From NCBI GenBank assembly GCA_019347595.1, contig JAHWLA010000017.1, forward strand, positions 1 to 20,101: DNA of 20,101 bases, written 5' to 3'. The notes under the pieces are model-generated. The model made no database searches and was not told where the DNA came from. It was given only the letters and a program-made list of their open reading frames with translations. Position numbers and translations under genes: made by a program. This DNA is from Actinomycetota bacterium. GTDB lineage: Bacteria > Actinomycetota > Acidimicrobiia > Acidimicrobiales > JAHWLA01. Below, one piece after another: positions 7,458-14,330 of this stretch (position 1 is the stretch's first letter; each line of letters opens with the position of its first letter).

Positions 7458-7486
7458 TTCGGCTGATCTTCGAACGGTCAGCCGAA
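7458..7486 (-). promoter_or_regulatory. Expression-platform hairpin overlapping the terC ribosome binding site
   Basis: On the minus strand UUCGGCUGA (7486-7478) pairs perfectly with UCAGCCGAA (7466-7458). The second arm covers the first bases of the SD AAAGGA (7459-7454). The first arm overlaps the 3' strand of riboswitch helix P1 (7488-7482) by five bases. The two helices therefore compete: P1 formation should open the hairpin and free the SD, giving an ON switch at the level of translation. Pairing is seen in the sequence; direction of control is inferred. Confidence 0.65.
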
Positions 7487-7574
7487 GGTCTCCTCCACCC
7501 CACGGGTGAGGCCGACGCGCCCGGGCCGAAGCCGTGATGACGAGCGCACCGCGTCAGGGAGTACTCCCCTTCGG
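7482..7574 (-). ncRNA. yybP-ykoY (Mn2+) riboswitch aptamer in the terC leader
   Basis: The minus-strand RNA begins CCGAAGGGGAGUA and ends GGAGGAGACCUUCGG. The conserved GGGGAGUA and GAGACC segments are the two hallmarks of the yybP-ykoY aptamer that dock to form the Mn2+ site. CCGAAGG (7574-7568) and CCUUCGG (7488-7482) form a perfect 7-bp P1 helix. Internal stems such as GGCUUCGGCC and CUCACCC-GUG-GGGUGG fill the middle. The family is known to sense manganese and to precede TerC/Alx/YkoY genes, which is exactly the context here, so identity is strongly supported although no covariance score could be run. Confidence 0.85.
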
Positions 7575-7583
7575 TTGGCGGTC

Positions 7584-7589
7584 AGTGTA
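7584..7589 (-). promoter_or_regulatory. Possible -10 element (TACACT) for the riboswitch-terC transcript
   Basis: TACACT on the minus strand lies about 10 nt before the first base of riboswitch helix P1, so transcription would start almost at P1. It fits the actinobacterial TANNNT -10 form. I see no convincing -35, so this rests on position and motif only. Confidence 0.35.
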
Positions 7590-7642
7590 CGCGCGTGGTC
7601 GCCGTGCCCACGAAAACACCCGCGCGGCGGCGCGGCGCACGC

Positions 7643-7900
7643 TCAGGCGGGACGGCGAGGATGTATCCGCCGCAGGGGCGGCAGGGACGGCGGCGGTTGC
7701 CGGCGAGGGGGGAGGTCGACGAGCAACGCCGCGGTTGCTGCGGCGATCGTCCGCACCGCCCGTTCGACCGGCTCGGCGGTCTGCGCCGAGACCGATTGCA
7801 CGCCGCTCACCTTGCGGACGTACTGGAGCGCAGCCGCCTCGATCTCCTCCGCCGTCGCCCCCGGTTCGAGCCCGCGCAGCGTCGTGATGTTCCGGCACAT
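7643..7900 (-). CDS. DUF2277 family small protein
   Basis: 85 residues. It starts MCRNITTLRGLEPGATAEEI and continues ALQYVRKVSGVQSVSAQ, matching the DUF2277 family pattern (MCRNI..LRG..P.AT.EEI...ALQ.VRK.SG). The function of this family is unknown. The ATG at 7898-7900 is fixed by the invariant MCRNI start; in-frame sequence upstream is not family-like. The conserved domain covers about 65 residues; the rest is a Pro/Arg-rich tail (PPRRQPPPSLPP). No signal peptide or membrane helix. It is divergent from the GHKL ATPase gene, with 77 nt between starts. Confidence 0.85.
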   Translation of the reverse strand: MCRNITTLRGLEPGATAEEIEAAALQYVRKVSGVQSVSAQTAEPVERAVRTIAAATAALLVDLPPRRQPPPSLPPLRRIHPRRPA

Positions 7901-7977
7901 GCCCACACCGTAGGCCGGGCAGGCCGATCGCAGGGTCGGCCCGTCCGACGTTGCCGTCAACTAGAACTACCCGGGTG

Positions 7978-8799
7978 ATGCCGGTGGTCGAGGTCGCGGT
8001 CGAGGAGCCCGCGCACGTGGGCGCCGCTCGTCGCGCCGTCGCCGGGCTGGTGCCCGACGACGCGCCCGACCTGGCGGACACCGTTCGCCTCACCGTCTCC
8101 GAGGTCGTGACCAACGCCATGGTCCACGGACGGCCTCCCGTGACTGTCCGGGCCTTCGTGCACGACCGTGTGTTGCGGGTCGAGGTCTGCGACGCCAGCG
8201 CCGATCGCGGGGTTCCCCAGCAGGCGTCGGCGGCTGCGTCCGGCGGACGCGGGCTGGCCATCGTCCACGCCATCGCCCATCGCTGGGGGATCGAGGCGCG
8301 CGGCGCGGGCAAGGCGGTGTGGCTCGAGTTCAGCCTCGCCACCGACTCCACGGCCGTGGAGGCGGTCGTCCACCTGCGAGGCGTGCCCGTCGACACGTAC
8401 CTGCGCAGCCAGGAGCACCTGGAGAGCACCCTGCACGAGCTCCAGGTGCTGGCCGCGTCGGATGCCGGAGCCTTCAGCGCGGTGGAGTCGACAACGCTGG
8501 TGCCCCTGCGCCAGGCGATGGAGGTCTTCCGCGGCGTGCGCACCCGCGGACGGGCCGAGGCGGAGGCCGCGGCGTCGGGAGGACAGGCTTCGCTCGACTT
8601 CACGTGGCCCTTGCCGCCGCAAGCTGCCGCCGCGGCGCGGGTGTACGGCGAGGGCGTGGCGGAGCTCGACCGGCTGGCAGGCACGGGCGTCCTGCTCACA
8701 CCGCCGGCCGATCCCGAGATCGCCCGCTTCCGGCGGTGGCTGTGCCGTGAGATAGCGGCCCAGCTCGACGCGGGCGCCACGCCGACGCCGTTCGCCTGA
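7978..8799 (+). CDS. GHKL ATP-binding (RsbW-like) protein with unknown C-terminal half
   Basis: 273 residues. Residues 1-120 form a HATPase_c_2 domain of the anti-sigma/serine-kinase type: N-box SEVVTNAMVHG (E42, N46), D72 in VEVCDAS, and the G2 loop SGGRGLAIVHAIAHRWGI at 88-105. Residues 125-273 are a separate helical region starting VHLRGVPVDTYLRSQEHLES. It resembles the C-terminal half of other actinobacterial ATP-binding regulators, but I cannot name it. Such proteins usually bind an anti-anti-sigma or sigma partner; none is adjacent. The ATG at 7978 is chosen (GTG at 7975 is possible). There is no SD-like sequence, so it may be leaderless. Confidence 0.85.
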   Translation: MPVVEVAVEEPAHVGAARRAVAGLVPDDAPDLADTVRLTVSEVVTNAMVHGRPPVTVRAFVHDRVLRVEVCDASADRGVPQQASAAASGGRGLAIVHAIAHRWGIEARGAGKAVWLEFSLATDSTAVEAVVHLRGVPVDTYLRSQEHLESTLHELQVLAASDAGAFSAVESTTLVPLRQAMEVFRGVRTRGRAEAEAAASGGQASLDFTWPLPPQAAAAARVYGEGVAELDRLAGTGVLLTPPADPEIARFRRWLCREIAAQLDAGATPTPFA

Positions 8800-8845
8800 C
8801 CCGCTCGGTCGTTCGCAACGCGGCCGGACGTGGGAGGCTTTCGCC

Positions 8846-9769
8846 ATGAGTGGACCGGTGACCGTCGGCGATGTCGTCACAGCCGCCCGAGGCGACGGCC
8901 GGACGGCAGGCCGCGCCCTGGAGGTGCTCCCGAGCCGGGCGACCGAGGTCGGCGGCGTGGCCGTCAGTCGGGCGCTGCCGAAGCGAACGCGCCGCACGGT
9001 GGGCGCCTGGTGCTTCGTCGACCACTTCTCGGCGGGGCCGCTCGACATGAAGATCGGTCCGCACCCGCACCTCGGCCTCCAGACGGTGACGTGGCTGGTG
9101 CAGGGCGACGTCCTCCATCGCGACAGCCTCGGCAGCGAGCAACGCATCAAGCCCGGGCAACTCAACCTGATGACGGCCGGGCGCGGAGTCGCCCATGCCG
9201 AGGACTCGACGCGGAACGCCACAGCCGCCGGGTTGCATGGTGTCCAGCTCTGGGTGGCGCTCCCCGAGGCGACGCGTAACGGGCCACCGGCGTTCGAGCA
9301 CCACGCCGCCCTCCCGCAAGCCGAGCACGACGAGTGCACGACGACGGTGATCCTCGGCGAGTTCGCCGGCCTCCGCTCGCCGGCCCGCACCGACACGCCG
9401 CTGATGGGCGTCGAGCTGCTCGCCCGACGGGGGACGTCGACCGTCCCGCTCGACGCGACGTTCGAGCATGCCCTCGTCGTCCTCGAGGGCGTCGCGACGG
9501 TGGAGGAGCGTGCCGTTGCCCCGGGAGCGCTCGCCTACCTGGGAACAGGCCGCGACGAGCTGGTGGTCACGATTGCGGGGACCGGGCGGACGCGCATGCT
9601 GGTGCTCGGAGGAGAACCGTTCCCGGAGTCGATTTTGATGTGGTGGAACTTCGTGGCCCGCACGTCGACCGAGGTCGACGAGGCGAGGGACGACTGGCAG
9701 GCCGCCACCGAACGGTTCGGGTCGGTGCGCACCCGGCTGGCCCGCGTGGACGCACCGCCGCGGCAGTAG
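8846..9769 (+). CDS. Pirin family protein (copy 2, divergent)
   Basis: 307 residues. A second bicupin pirin with a complete metal site: H73 and H75 (IGPHPHLGLQTVTWL), H117 and E119 (GRGVAHAEDS). The C-terminal cupin ends with ILMWWNFVARTSTEVDEARD, the WxNFV form of the pirin tail, unlike the WYGPFVMNT form of copy 1. The two copies therefore belong to different pirin branches rather than being a recent duplication. The start ATG follows GGGAGG by 8 nt. It is transcribed in the same direction as the GHKL gene (46 nt gap) and is convergent with the MerR gene, only 4 nt apart. Specific activity is unknown. Confidence 0.92.
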   Translation: MSGPVTVGDVVTAARGDGRTAGRALEVLPSRATEVGGVAVSRALPKRTRRTVGAWCFVDHFSAGPLDMKIGPHPHLGLQTVTWLVQGDVLHRDSLGSEQRIKPGQLNLMTAGRGVAHAEDSTRNATAAGLHGVQLWVALPEATRNGPPAFEHHAALPQAEHDECTTTVILGEFAGLRSPARTDTPLMGVELLARRGTSTVPLDATFEHALVVLEGVATVEERAVAPGALAYLGTGRDELVVTIAGTGRTRMLVLGGEPFPESILMWWNFVARTSTEVDEARDDWQAATERFGSVRTRLARVDAPPRQ

Positions 9770-9773
9770 CGGC

Positions 9774-10598
9774 TCACGGTCGGGTGGACGGCGCGGCCAC
9801 GCTGCCGTCGCGCGCCCGTCCGAAGTGCCGTTCGAGCTCCTGGCTGAGCCGCTCGGTGGTGGCGCGGTCCATCGACTGGGCGAGAGCCGCGACCGTCGCC
9901 GCTTCCGCCAACGGGCGCAGGCGGCGCACCACCTCGGCCTTGGCGGCCAGCTCGTCGGGGGCGGCGTCGGCGATCCGATCGGCGTCGACCACGTGGTCCA
10001 TCGCCAGCCCGGTGAAGAGGGCGGCGATGCGGTCGGTCTCGGCCCGCAATGCGGCCCCTGCGTCGAGAATGGCGTCGAGGGGCACGCCCGCGGCGTGGAG
10101 CACGGTGGCCACCTGGAGGAGACGGGGGCTGGGGACGCGGTAGCGCTCGCCGTCGGCGTCGGGCACCAGCAGGCCGAGCTCGACAGCGCGAGGGACGCCG
10201 TCGGCGGGCTCGACGCCGAAGCGGGCCGCCAACTCGGCGGCGGTGACCGTCTCCGGCGCTTCCGTGGCCCACGGGGCGTTGATGGCCTCCTCCAGGCCGA
10301 GGACCTCGCCGATGTCGTGGCCTGCCTCCCACGCCTGGAGGAGCTCACCGATGCTGGCCAGCGTGTAGCCCCGCTCCACCAGGCGCCCGATCAGCCGCAG
10401 CCGGGCCAGGTGCACCTCGCTGTAGAAGGCCACCCGGCCGGAGCGGCGAGGCGGCGGGAGCAGGCCGCGGTCCTGGTAGGCGCGCACGTTCCGCACGGTC
10501 GTGCCCGCGCGCTCCGCCAACTCTTCGACCCGCAGTTCGTGTTCGTGCCGTTCGATGGCATCGAGTGTAGGAGCCGGTCGTCGCGGTCCTGCTGTCAT
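9774..10598 (-). CDS. MerR family transcriptional regulator
   Basis: 274 residues. The MerR HTH lies at about 22-92: LRVEELAERAGTTVRNVRAY, then QDRGLLPPPRRSGRVAFYSE and HLARLRLIGRLVERGYTLASI. Helix 2 and the two wings are intact. The ~180-residue effector region (AAELAARFGVEPADG and following) lacks Cys pairs for metal or redox sensing and matches longer actinobacterial MerR proteins of unknown ligand. The ATG at 10598-10596 overlaps the cyclase stop TGA as ATGA, so it is translationally coupled to the cyclase and probably acts in the same response. A frame continuing upstream through the cyclase gene is Arg/Ala/Pro-rich and rejected. Confidence 0.9.
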   Translation of the reverse strand: MTAGPRRPAPTLDAIERHEHELRVEELAERAGTTVRNVRAYQDRGLLPPPRRSGRVAFYSEVHLARLRLIGRLVERGYTLASIGELLQAWEAGHDIGEVLGLEEAINAPWATEAPETVTAAELAARFGVEPADGVPRAVELGLLVPDADGERYRVPSPRLLQVATVLHAAGVPLDAILDAGAALRAETDRIAALFTGLAMDHVVDADRIADAAPDELAAKAEVVRRLRPLAEAATVAALAQSMDRATTERLSQELERHFGRARDGSVAAPSTRP

Positions 10599-11692
10599 CC
10601 GACGAGGTAGGCGGTGGCGGGGGTGCCGAAGCCCTTGAGATCCTGCGGGGGGAGCGGCGTGAAGGCGACGGCACCCTCGCTGCGCGTCCGCACTTCTCCG
10701 TCGGCGACGACGAGGTTCTCCGGGGCGACCGCCACCAGCCGGGCGGCCAGGTTGACGACCTCGCCGAAGACGTCGCCGTGGAGGGTGATGACGTCGCCTG
10801 CCGCCAAGCCGGCGCGGAGCCGGGGGAGCCCTGCTCGTTCGGCGGCCGCCACGATGTCGAGGGCCACGCGGCAGGCGTCGGCGGCATCGTCTACGACGAA
10901 CAGGGCGGCGTCGCCGATGAGCTTGACCACCTGGCCACCCGCCCCGACGACCTTCTCGGCGACCAAGCCCTCGAAAGCGTCGATGAGGCGGGCGAGGTCC
11001 GCCGGGCGGATCGTCTGCGACAGCACGGTGTAGCCGACGATGTCGACGAACCCCACGACGGTGTCTCGGCGGGCCGTCGACCCTTCGGCGTCGGGCGACC
11101 ACGCGCCGGCGGCGACGGCGAGCAGGTGGCGCAGGAAAACGTCGCCCAGCGCGTCGACGAAGCCGGGGAGTGCCTCCTGCGCCACGGAGACGTACTGCTG
11201 GACGACCTCGCTGTAGGGCGCGCCCGCGGCCAGTTGCCGCGTCTCGAACTGCACGCGGAAGGCGTCGACGACAGCCTGGGCCACGCGAGCCGTAGCCCCG
11301 CCCATAACGCGAGCGAGCGAGATGGCGGCGTCGTCGCCGAGCAGGGCGCGGCCGGCGGTGACGACGAGGCTCAGCGCTTCGACGCCTTGCGGCGGCAGGC
11401 GGGGGGCGTCGTGCGTCGGCTCGGGGAACCCCAGGGCGCGCCAGTGGCGGGCGGCGTCCTCGAAGCTCAGTCCCGCCTGCTCGGCCGCCTCCCCGAAGGG
11501 CACGGTGGGCGCCGAACCGCGCATGGCGACTTCGAGGGCCAACGCCCCGACGGCGCCGGTCGTGAGCGCGTCGGCGATCTCGTCGCAGTCGGCGCCCAGC
11601 TCCTCCAGGTAGCGGACGACCCGGCGGGTGTCGTCGACGTCGACGCTCGGCGCCAGGCCCGCGACCACCTCGTCGAGCTCGGCGTCTTCCAT
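10595..11692 (-). CDS. Class III adenylate cyclase with Rv1264-like N-terminal regulatory domain
   Basis: 365 residues, soluble. Residues 1-200 resemble the helical autoinhibitory domain of the pH-responsive M. tuberculosis cyclase Rv1264. The catalytic domain (about 208-365) keeps the key residues: metal ligands D217 (VGFVDIVGYT) and D261 (VVKLIGDAAL), adenine-specifying K257 and probably D307 (GDVFGEVVNL), and transition-state residues N314 and R318. It should therefore be an active homodimeric adenylate, not guanylate, cyclase; regulation by pH is inferred from the N-terminal domain. The ATG start is at 11690-11692. It overlaps the MerR gene by ATGA. A protein with a cNMP-binding domain is encoded at 986-2845 and could be one receiver of its cAMP. 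Confidence 0.92.
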   Translation of the reverse strand: MEDAELDEVVAGLAPSVDVDDTRRVVRYLEELGADCDEIADALTTGAVGALALEVAMRGSAPTVPFGEAAEQAGLSFEDAARHWRALGFPEPTHDAPRLPPQGVEALSLVVTAGRALLGDDAAISLARVMGGATARVAQAVVDAFRVQFETRQLAAGAPYSEVVQQYVSVAQEALPGFVDALGDVFLRHLLAVAAGAWSPDAEGSTARRDTVVGFVDIVGYTVLSQTIRPADLARLIDAFEGLVAEKVVGAGGQVVKLIGDAALFVVDDAADACRVALDIVAAAERAGLPRLRAGLAAGDVITLHGDVFGEVVNLAARLVAVAPENLVVADGEVRTRSEGAVAFTPLPPQDLKGFGTPATAYLVG

Positions 11693-11820
11693 CGCCCGCG
11701 AACGCTAATGCGGGCCGACCCACCGGGGCTGGGGCTCGGGTGGACCGACACGTCGGCGGGCCCTCGCCGCAGTGACGGGTTGCCAGGTGCTGGGTACAAG
11801 CGCCGCAGGAGGTGTTCGAC

Positions 11821-12102
11821 ATGAGTCTTCTCGGTTGGCTGGTGATCGGGTTGGTGGCAGGGGCGCTGGCCCGCCTGCTGGTGCCGGGCCGAGACCCGAT
11901 GGGGTGGCTGGCGACGCTTGTGCTCGGCCTCGTCGGGTCCGTCGTGGGCGGGTTCCTCGCTCGCGCCCTGTTCGACGACACCGACGGCGTGGGCCTGTTC
12001 GGCGCCACTGCCGGTGCCGTCGTGGTGCTTCTGCTGTGGAACGCGTTCGTCACCCGACAGCGCCGCGGCGTTCGTGGCATGCGACGCCGCATGGTGGCGT
12101 AG
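11821..12102 (+). CDS. GlsB/YeaQ/YmgE-family small membrane protein
   Basis: 93 residues with three hydrophobic, Gly-rich helices: LLGWLVIGLVAGALARLLV, WLATLVLGLVGSVVGGFLA, and GLFGATAGAVVVLLLWNAFV, followed by a basic tail RQRRGVRGMRRRM. This layout and the GRDPMGW loop are typical of the transglycosylase-associated / GlsB stress-response family of the inner membrane. Biochemical function is unsettled. The ATG at 11821 is preceded by AGGAGG at a spacing of 8, which decides it over the in-frame ATG 9 nt earlier. It is divergent from the adenylate cyclase gene, with 128 nt between them. Confidence 0.9.
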   Translation: MSLLGWLVIGLVAGALARLLVPGRDPMGWLATLVLGLVGSVVGGFLARALFDDTDGVGLFGATAGAVVVLLLWNAFVTRQRRGVRGMRRRMVA

Positions 12103-12132
12103 CGCTCGTTCGACGGGCGGGGTGCGCCGTTT

Positions 12133-12147
12133 TGTGCATGCAGCACA
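12133..12147. promoter_or_regulatory. Short inverted repeat TGTGC-N5-GCACA upstream of the sigma gene
   Basis: A 5-bp perfect inverted repeat centred about 100 nt before the ECF sigma start. It loosely resembles a CRP-type half-site pair (TGTGA-N6-TCACA) but differs in spacing and one base per half, so operator status is speculative. Confidence 0.25.
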
Positions 12148-12241
12148 CACGTAGCACCCCTTGAATGACGCCCGATGTCCCCGTAGCGTGTCACCCAGGG
12201 GGGATGGCGTCGCATGCTGTCTTCCCAGGCGGGAGGCAGGC

Positions 12242-13321
12242 GTGAAGAGCTGGGTGTCCGGCATGAGGTCCGACGACGCACGCAGACGGCAACGTCGCGG
12301 CGCCCCCGACGAGGTCGACTGGGCCGAGATCTACCGCGACTACTTGCCTCGCGTGCGCTCGTACGTGCGCGGCCGCGTGCCCTCGGCGTGGGTGGAGGAC
12401 ACCGCACAGGACACGTTTGCCCGCGCCTTCCGGAGCCGCCGGCGCTTCGACGACAGTCGTCCGGTGTGGCCGTGGCTCGTCACCATCGCCCGCCGAGCGT
12501 GCATCGAGACGTGCCGGGCGCATCCCATCGAGGTGCCCTTCGACCCGGCGGTGCACGGAGCGGTGGCGCCCGACGACCCGCACGCCGAGCTCGAGCGCCG
12601 TCTCCAGGCGCAGGCCATCGACGGGGCGCTCGGGCTGGTGTCGCCCCGGCATCGGCATCTGCTGGTCAGTTACGAGGTGCAGGGCCGGCCGTTCGCCTCG
12701 CTGGCCGAGGAGGAGCACATCAGCCGGCAGGCGCTCAAATCGGCGCTGTGCCGGGCTCGCGACAGCTTCCGTACGAACTATTCGACGCTGGCCGAGCGCC
12801 GGGGGCTGGTTTCGCTGCCGATCGTCGGTCCCCTCGTGGCGCGGTTGCGCCGGTGGCGGCGGGCCTTCGGCGTGGCGTCGTTCCCGGCGGAGCTGGCGGG
12901 CGCGGTCGTTGTCGGGGTCGGCGCCACGGCGATGTTCGTCGGCGTGCCGGTCGGGTCACCTGCCCACACTGCGGTGGCGGTCGGCGCCACCGACGAGTCG
13001 CTCGCCGCGGTGGCGATCGCCGTCGAGGAGAGCCGAATCGCCGCCGGGGACACGAGGCCGCGGGCCGCAGTCGAGGCCCGAAGCGAGTCCCCCGTGCGCC
13101 CGGTGGCGACAGCGGGCACGCCCGATCGCCCGCGCGCTGTTCGCGCAGCAGGCGATGCGGACGTCGTATTCACGCCGACCGAGTCGAGTGCGACGATCGG
13201 CGTCGACTGGAGCAGCCCGGAACTGGGCGGTGAGTTCAACACGAGCGTCACCATCGAGTGCCGGGGCCCTGTGTGGCAGGCGGTGTGCGCGGTTGCGCGT
13301 GCGACACCGAACGCCGGATGA
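12242..13321 (+). CDS. ECF sigma factor with transmembrane segment and C-terminal outer domain
   Basis: 359 residues. Region sigma2 (about 28-93) includes YRDYLPRVRSYVRGRV, EDTAQDTFARAFRSRRRF and WPWLVTIARRACIE. Region sigma4 (about 125-178) includes SPRHRHLLVSYEVQGRPF and the HTH SRQALKSALCRARDSFR. A basic stretch (RLRRWRRAF) then leads into one hydrophobic helix (about 213-236, ELAGAVVVGVGATAMFVGVP). About 120 residues follow, low-complexity then ending in a domain with a Cys pair (C340, C349). Positive-inside charge places the tail outside the membrane. Membrane-linked ECF factors with C-terminal extensions are known in Actinobacteria. The GTG at 12242 has GGGAGG 5 nt upstream; the ATG at 12263 has none. 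No separate anti-sigma gene is seen next to it. Confidence 0.85.
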   Translation: MKSWVSGMRSDDARRRQRRGAPDEVDWAEIYRDYLPRVRSYVRGRVPSAWVEDTAQDTFARAFRSRRRFDDSRPVWPWLVTIARRACIETCRAHPIEVPFDPAVHGAVAPDDPHAELERRLQAQAIDGALGLVSPRHRHLLVSYEVQGRPFASLAEEEHISRQALKSALCRARDSFRTNYSTLAERRGLVSLPIVGPLVARLRRWRRAFGVASFPAELAGAVVVGVGATAMFVGVPVGSPAHTAVAVGATDESLAAVAIAVEESRIAAGDTRPRAAVEARSESPVRPVATAGTPDRPRAVRAAGDADVVFTPTESSATIGVDWSSPELGGEFNTSVTIECRGPVWQAVCAVARATPNAG

Positions 13322-13322
13322 C

Positions 13323-13622
13323 CTACACGGGGAACGGCACGCGGACGTCGAAATAGAACCCGTTCGGCGTTCCGTGCGGGTGCCCGTAGCCGTTGTAGCT
13401 CATCGGCAGGAAGAGCCACTGTTCGTAGTCGGTCTCTGTCACGCAGCCCTGGTGGACGTACATCGGGTCATCCACGCCATCGTTGTATGTGTCCTCGATG
13501 ATGAGCCAGAAGTCCAGGTAGAGGCATTCTGCCTTGGCAGGCGTCGCCGCCGGCCCCATCACGGCCGCCAGTGCGATTCCTCCGACCAGTCCCGCGCGCG
13601 TGATCCGTCCTCGACCCCACAT
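13323..13622 (-). CDS. Small secreted protein, unknown function
   Basis: 99 residues. A clear Sec signal peptide is visible: basic start WGRGRITR, hydrophobic core AGLVGGIALAAVMGPAA, and AKA-E as a likely signal peptidase I site near residue 31. The mature part (~68 residues) is rich in aromatic and acidic residues, with two Cys (in ECLYLDF and HQGCVTE) that could form a disulfide, and ends FYFDVRVPFPV. I do not recognise it. The ATG at 13620-13622 has AGGGGG about 6 nt upstream. Its stop lies 1 nt from the stop of the convergent sigma gene, and it starts divergently from the SCP2-like gene. A role linked to the sigma factor's outer domain is speculative. Confidence 0.75.
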   Translation of the reverse strand: MWGRGRITRAGLVGGIALAAVMGPAATPAKAECLYLDFWLIIEDTYNDGVDDPMYVHQGCVTETDYEQWLFLPMSYNGYGHPHGTPNGFYFDVRVPFPV

Positions 13623-13738
13623 GTGATCCCCCTCTTGTCGGGCCGCGCGGCGTGCGCCGGCGGCCGGTTCCTCCGCCTATCTTCGTCTCGGACCGGAACC
13701 AACCCTGCTCCCGGCGGAACTACACCCCGGTGACTACG

Positions 13739-14188
13739 GTGCGGAAGCGGGGCGAACTCGATCGGCGCAGGGCGGTCCAACTCCTCCTCAAGCAGTGCGA
13801 TCAGCGGCCGGGGGACCTGGTCAGGGACCTGTTGGCCCGGCTGCGCCACGAGCCTGACCGGCTGTCCCGCCTCGTCGACGGTGAACCGCTCCGGTTCGAG
13901 GTCGCACTCTCGGACGCCGGGTTCGGAGAGCTGTGGGTGGTCATCACCGCCCACGGCCACGTCGTCACAGCGACGCAGCGGTCGGCACTGGGATACGGGT
14001 ACCGGCCCCATGTGCTCCTGCGAGGGTCGCCTGCTGAGGTCTTGCGTGCCGTCCTGGGTGTGACGCCGCTCGAGCGGGCGGTTTACTCCGGGGTGCTGCT
14101 GCCGCTGGTGGCCGCCCCGCGCATCAAGCGCGTCCTCGACCACGTCGCCACCCGCCTCATCGACCTCGTCGACGAGTCGAGTACGTAG
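13739..14188 (+). CDS. Hypothetical protein, weak SCP2-like (sterol carrier fold) resemblance
   Basis: 149 residues, soluble. The middle part, LRFEVALSDAGFGELWVVIT, HVVTATQRS, HVLLRGSPAEVLRAVLG, has the strand pattern and a loop similar to SCP2-type lipid-binding domains, but the match is weak and I would not assign a function. A helical C-terminus (APRIKRVLDHVATRLIDLV) follows. The GTG at 13739 is preferred because GGTGA lies 5 nt upstream; GTG at 13730 is an alternative. The stop TAG (14186-14188) is inside the left terminal inverted repeat of the element at 14178-14330, so the last residues (SST) are encoded by that repeat. It is divergent from the secreted protein gene. Confidence 0.65.
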   Translation: MRKRGELDRRRAVQLLLKQCDQRPGDLVRDLLARLRHEPDRLSRLVDGEPLRFEVALSDAGFGELWVVITAHGHVVTATQRSALGYGYRPHVLLRGSPAEVLRAVLGVTPLERAVYSGVLLPLVAAPRIKRVLDHVATRLIDLVDESST

Positions 14189-14330
14189 CCGACGCAAATC
14201 GCCGGCTACGAGCGTGCGCCGTTAGGCGCACGCTCCGGAAAGCAGAGCCTCGGGTTTCGGCGGCGGCACGCCGCCGAAACGAAGTTCCGGCGCCCCCGAG
14301 GCGCTTACCCGCGCGGCCTCTACGTACTCG
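14178..14330. repeat. Stem-rich element with 11-bp terminal inverted repeats
   Basis: The ends are CGAGTACGTAG (14178-14188) and CTACGTACTCG (14320-14330), a perfect inverted pair. Inside are an 11-bp hairpin with GTTA loop (14210-14235), an 11-bp hairpin (14254-14264 with 14270-14280) nested under an 8-bp outer stem (14247-14254 with 14295-14302), and an 8-bp stem (14184-14191 with 14203-14210) that competes with the left terminal repeat. Each terminal repeat supplies the TAG stop of the gene running into it. No ORF inside. It may be a small mobile element, a structured RNA or a double terminator. Confidence 0.75.

Noticed and set aside
12133..12147. CRP/GlxR binding site controlling the sigma gene
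   Set aside because: Half-sites are TGTGC/GCACA with 5-nt spacing rather than TGTGA/TCACA with 6; kept only as a low-confidence inverted repeat.
10599..12407. Upstream in-frame extension of the MerR gene through the cyclase and the intergenic region (877 codons in all)
   Set aside because: The extension is low-complexity Arg/Pro/Ser and antisense or out of frame to clear genes; the ATGA-coupled start explains the MerR protein fully.
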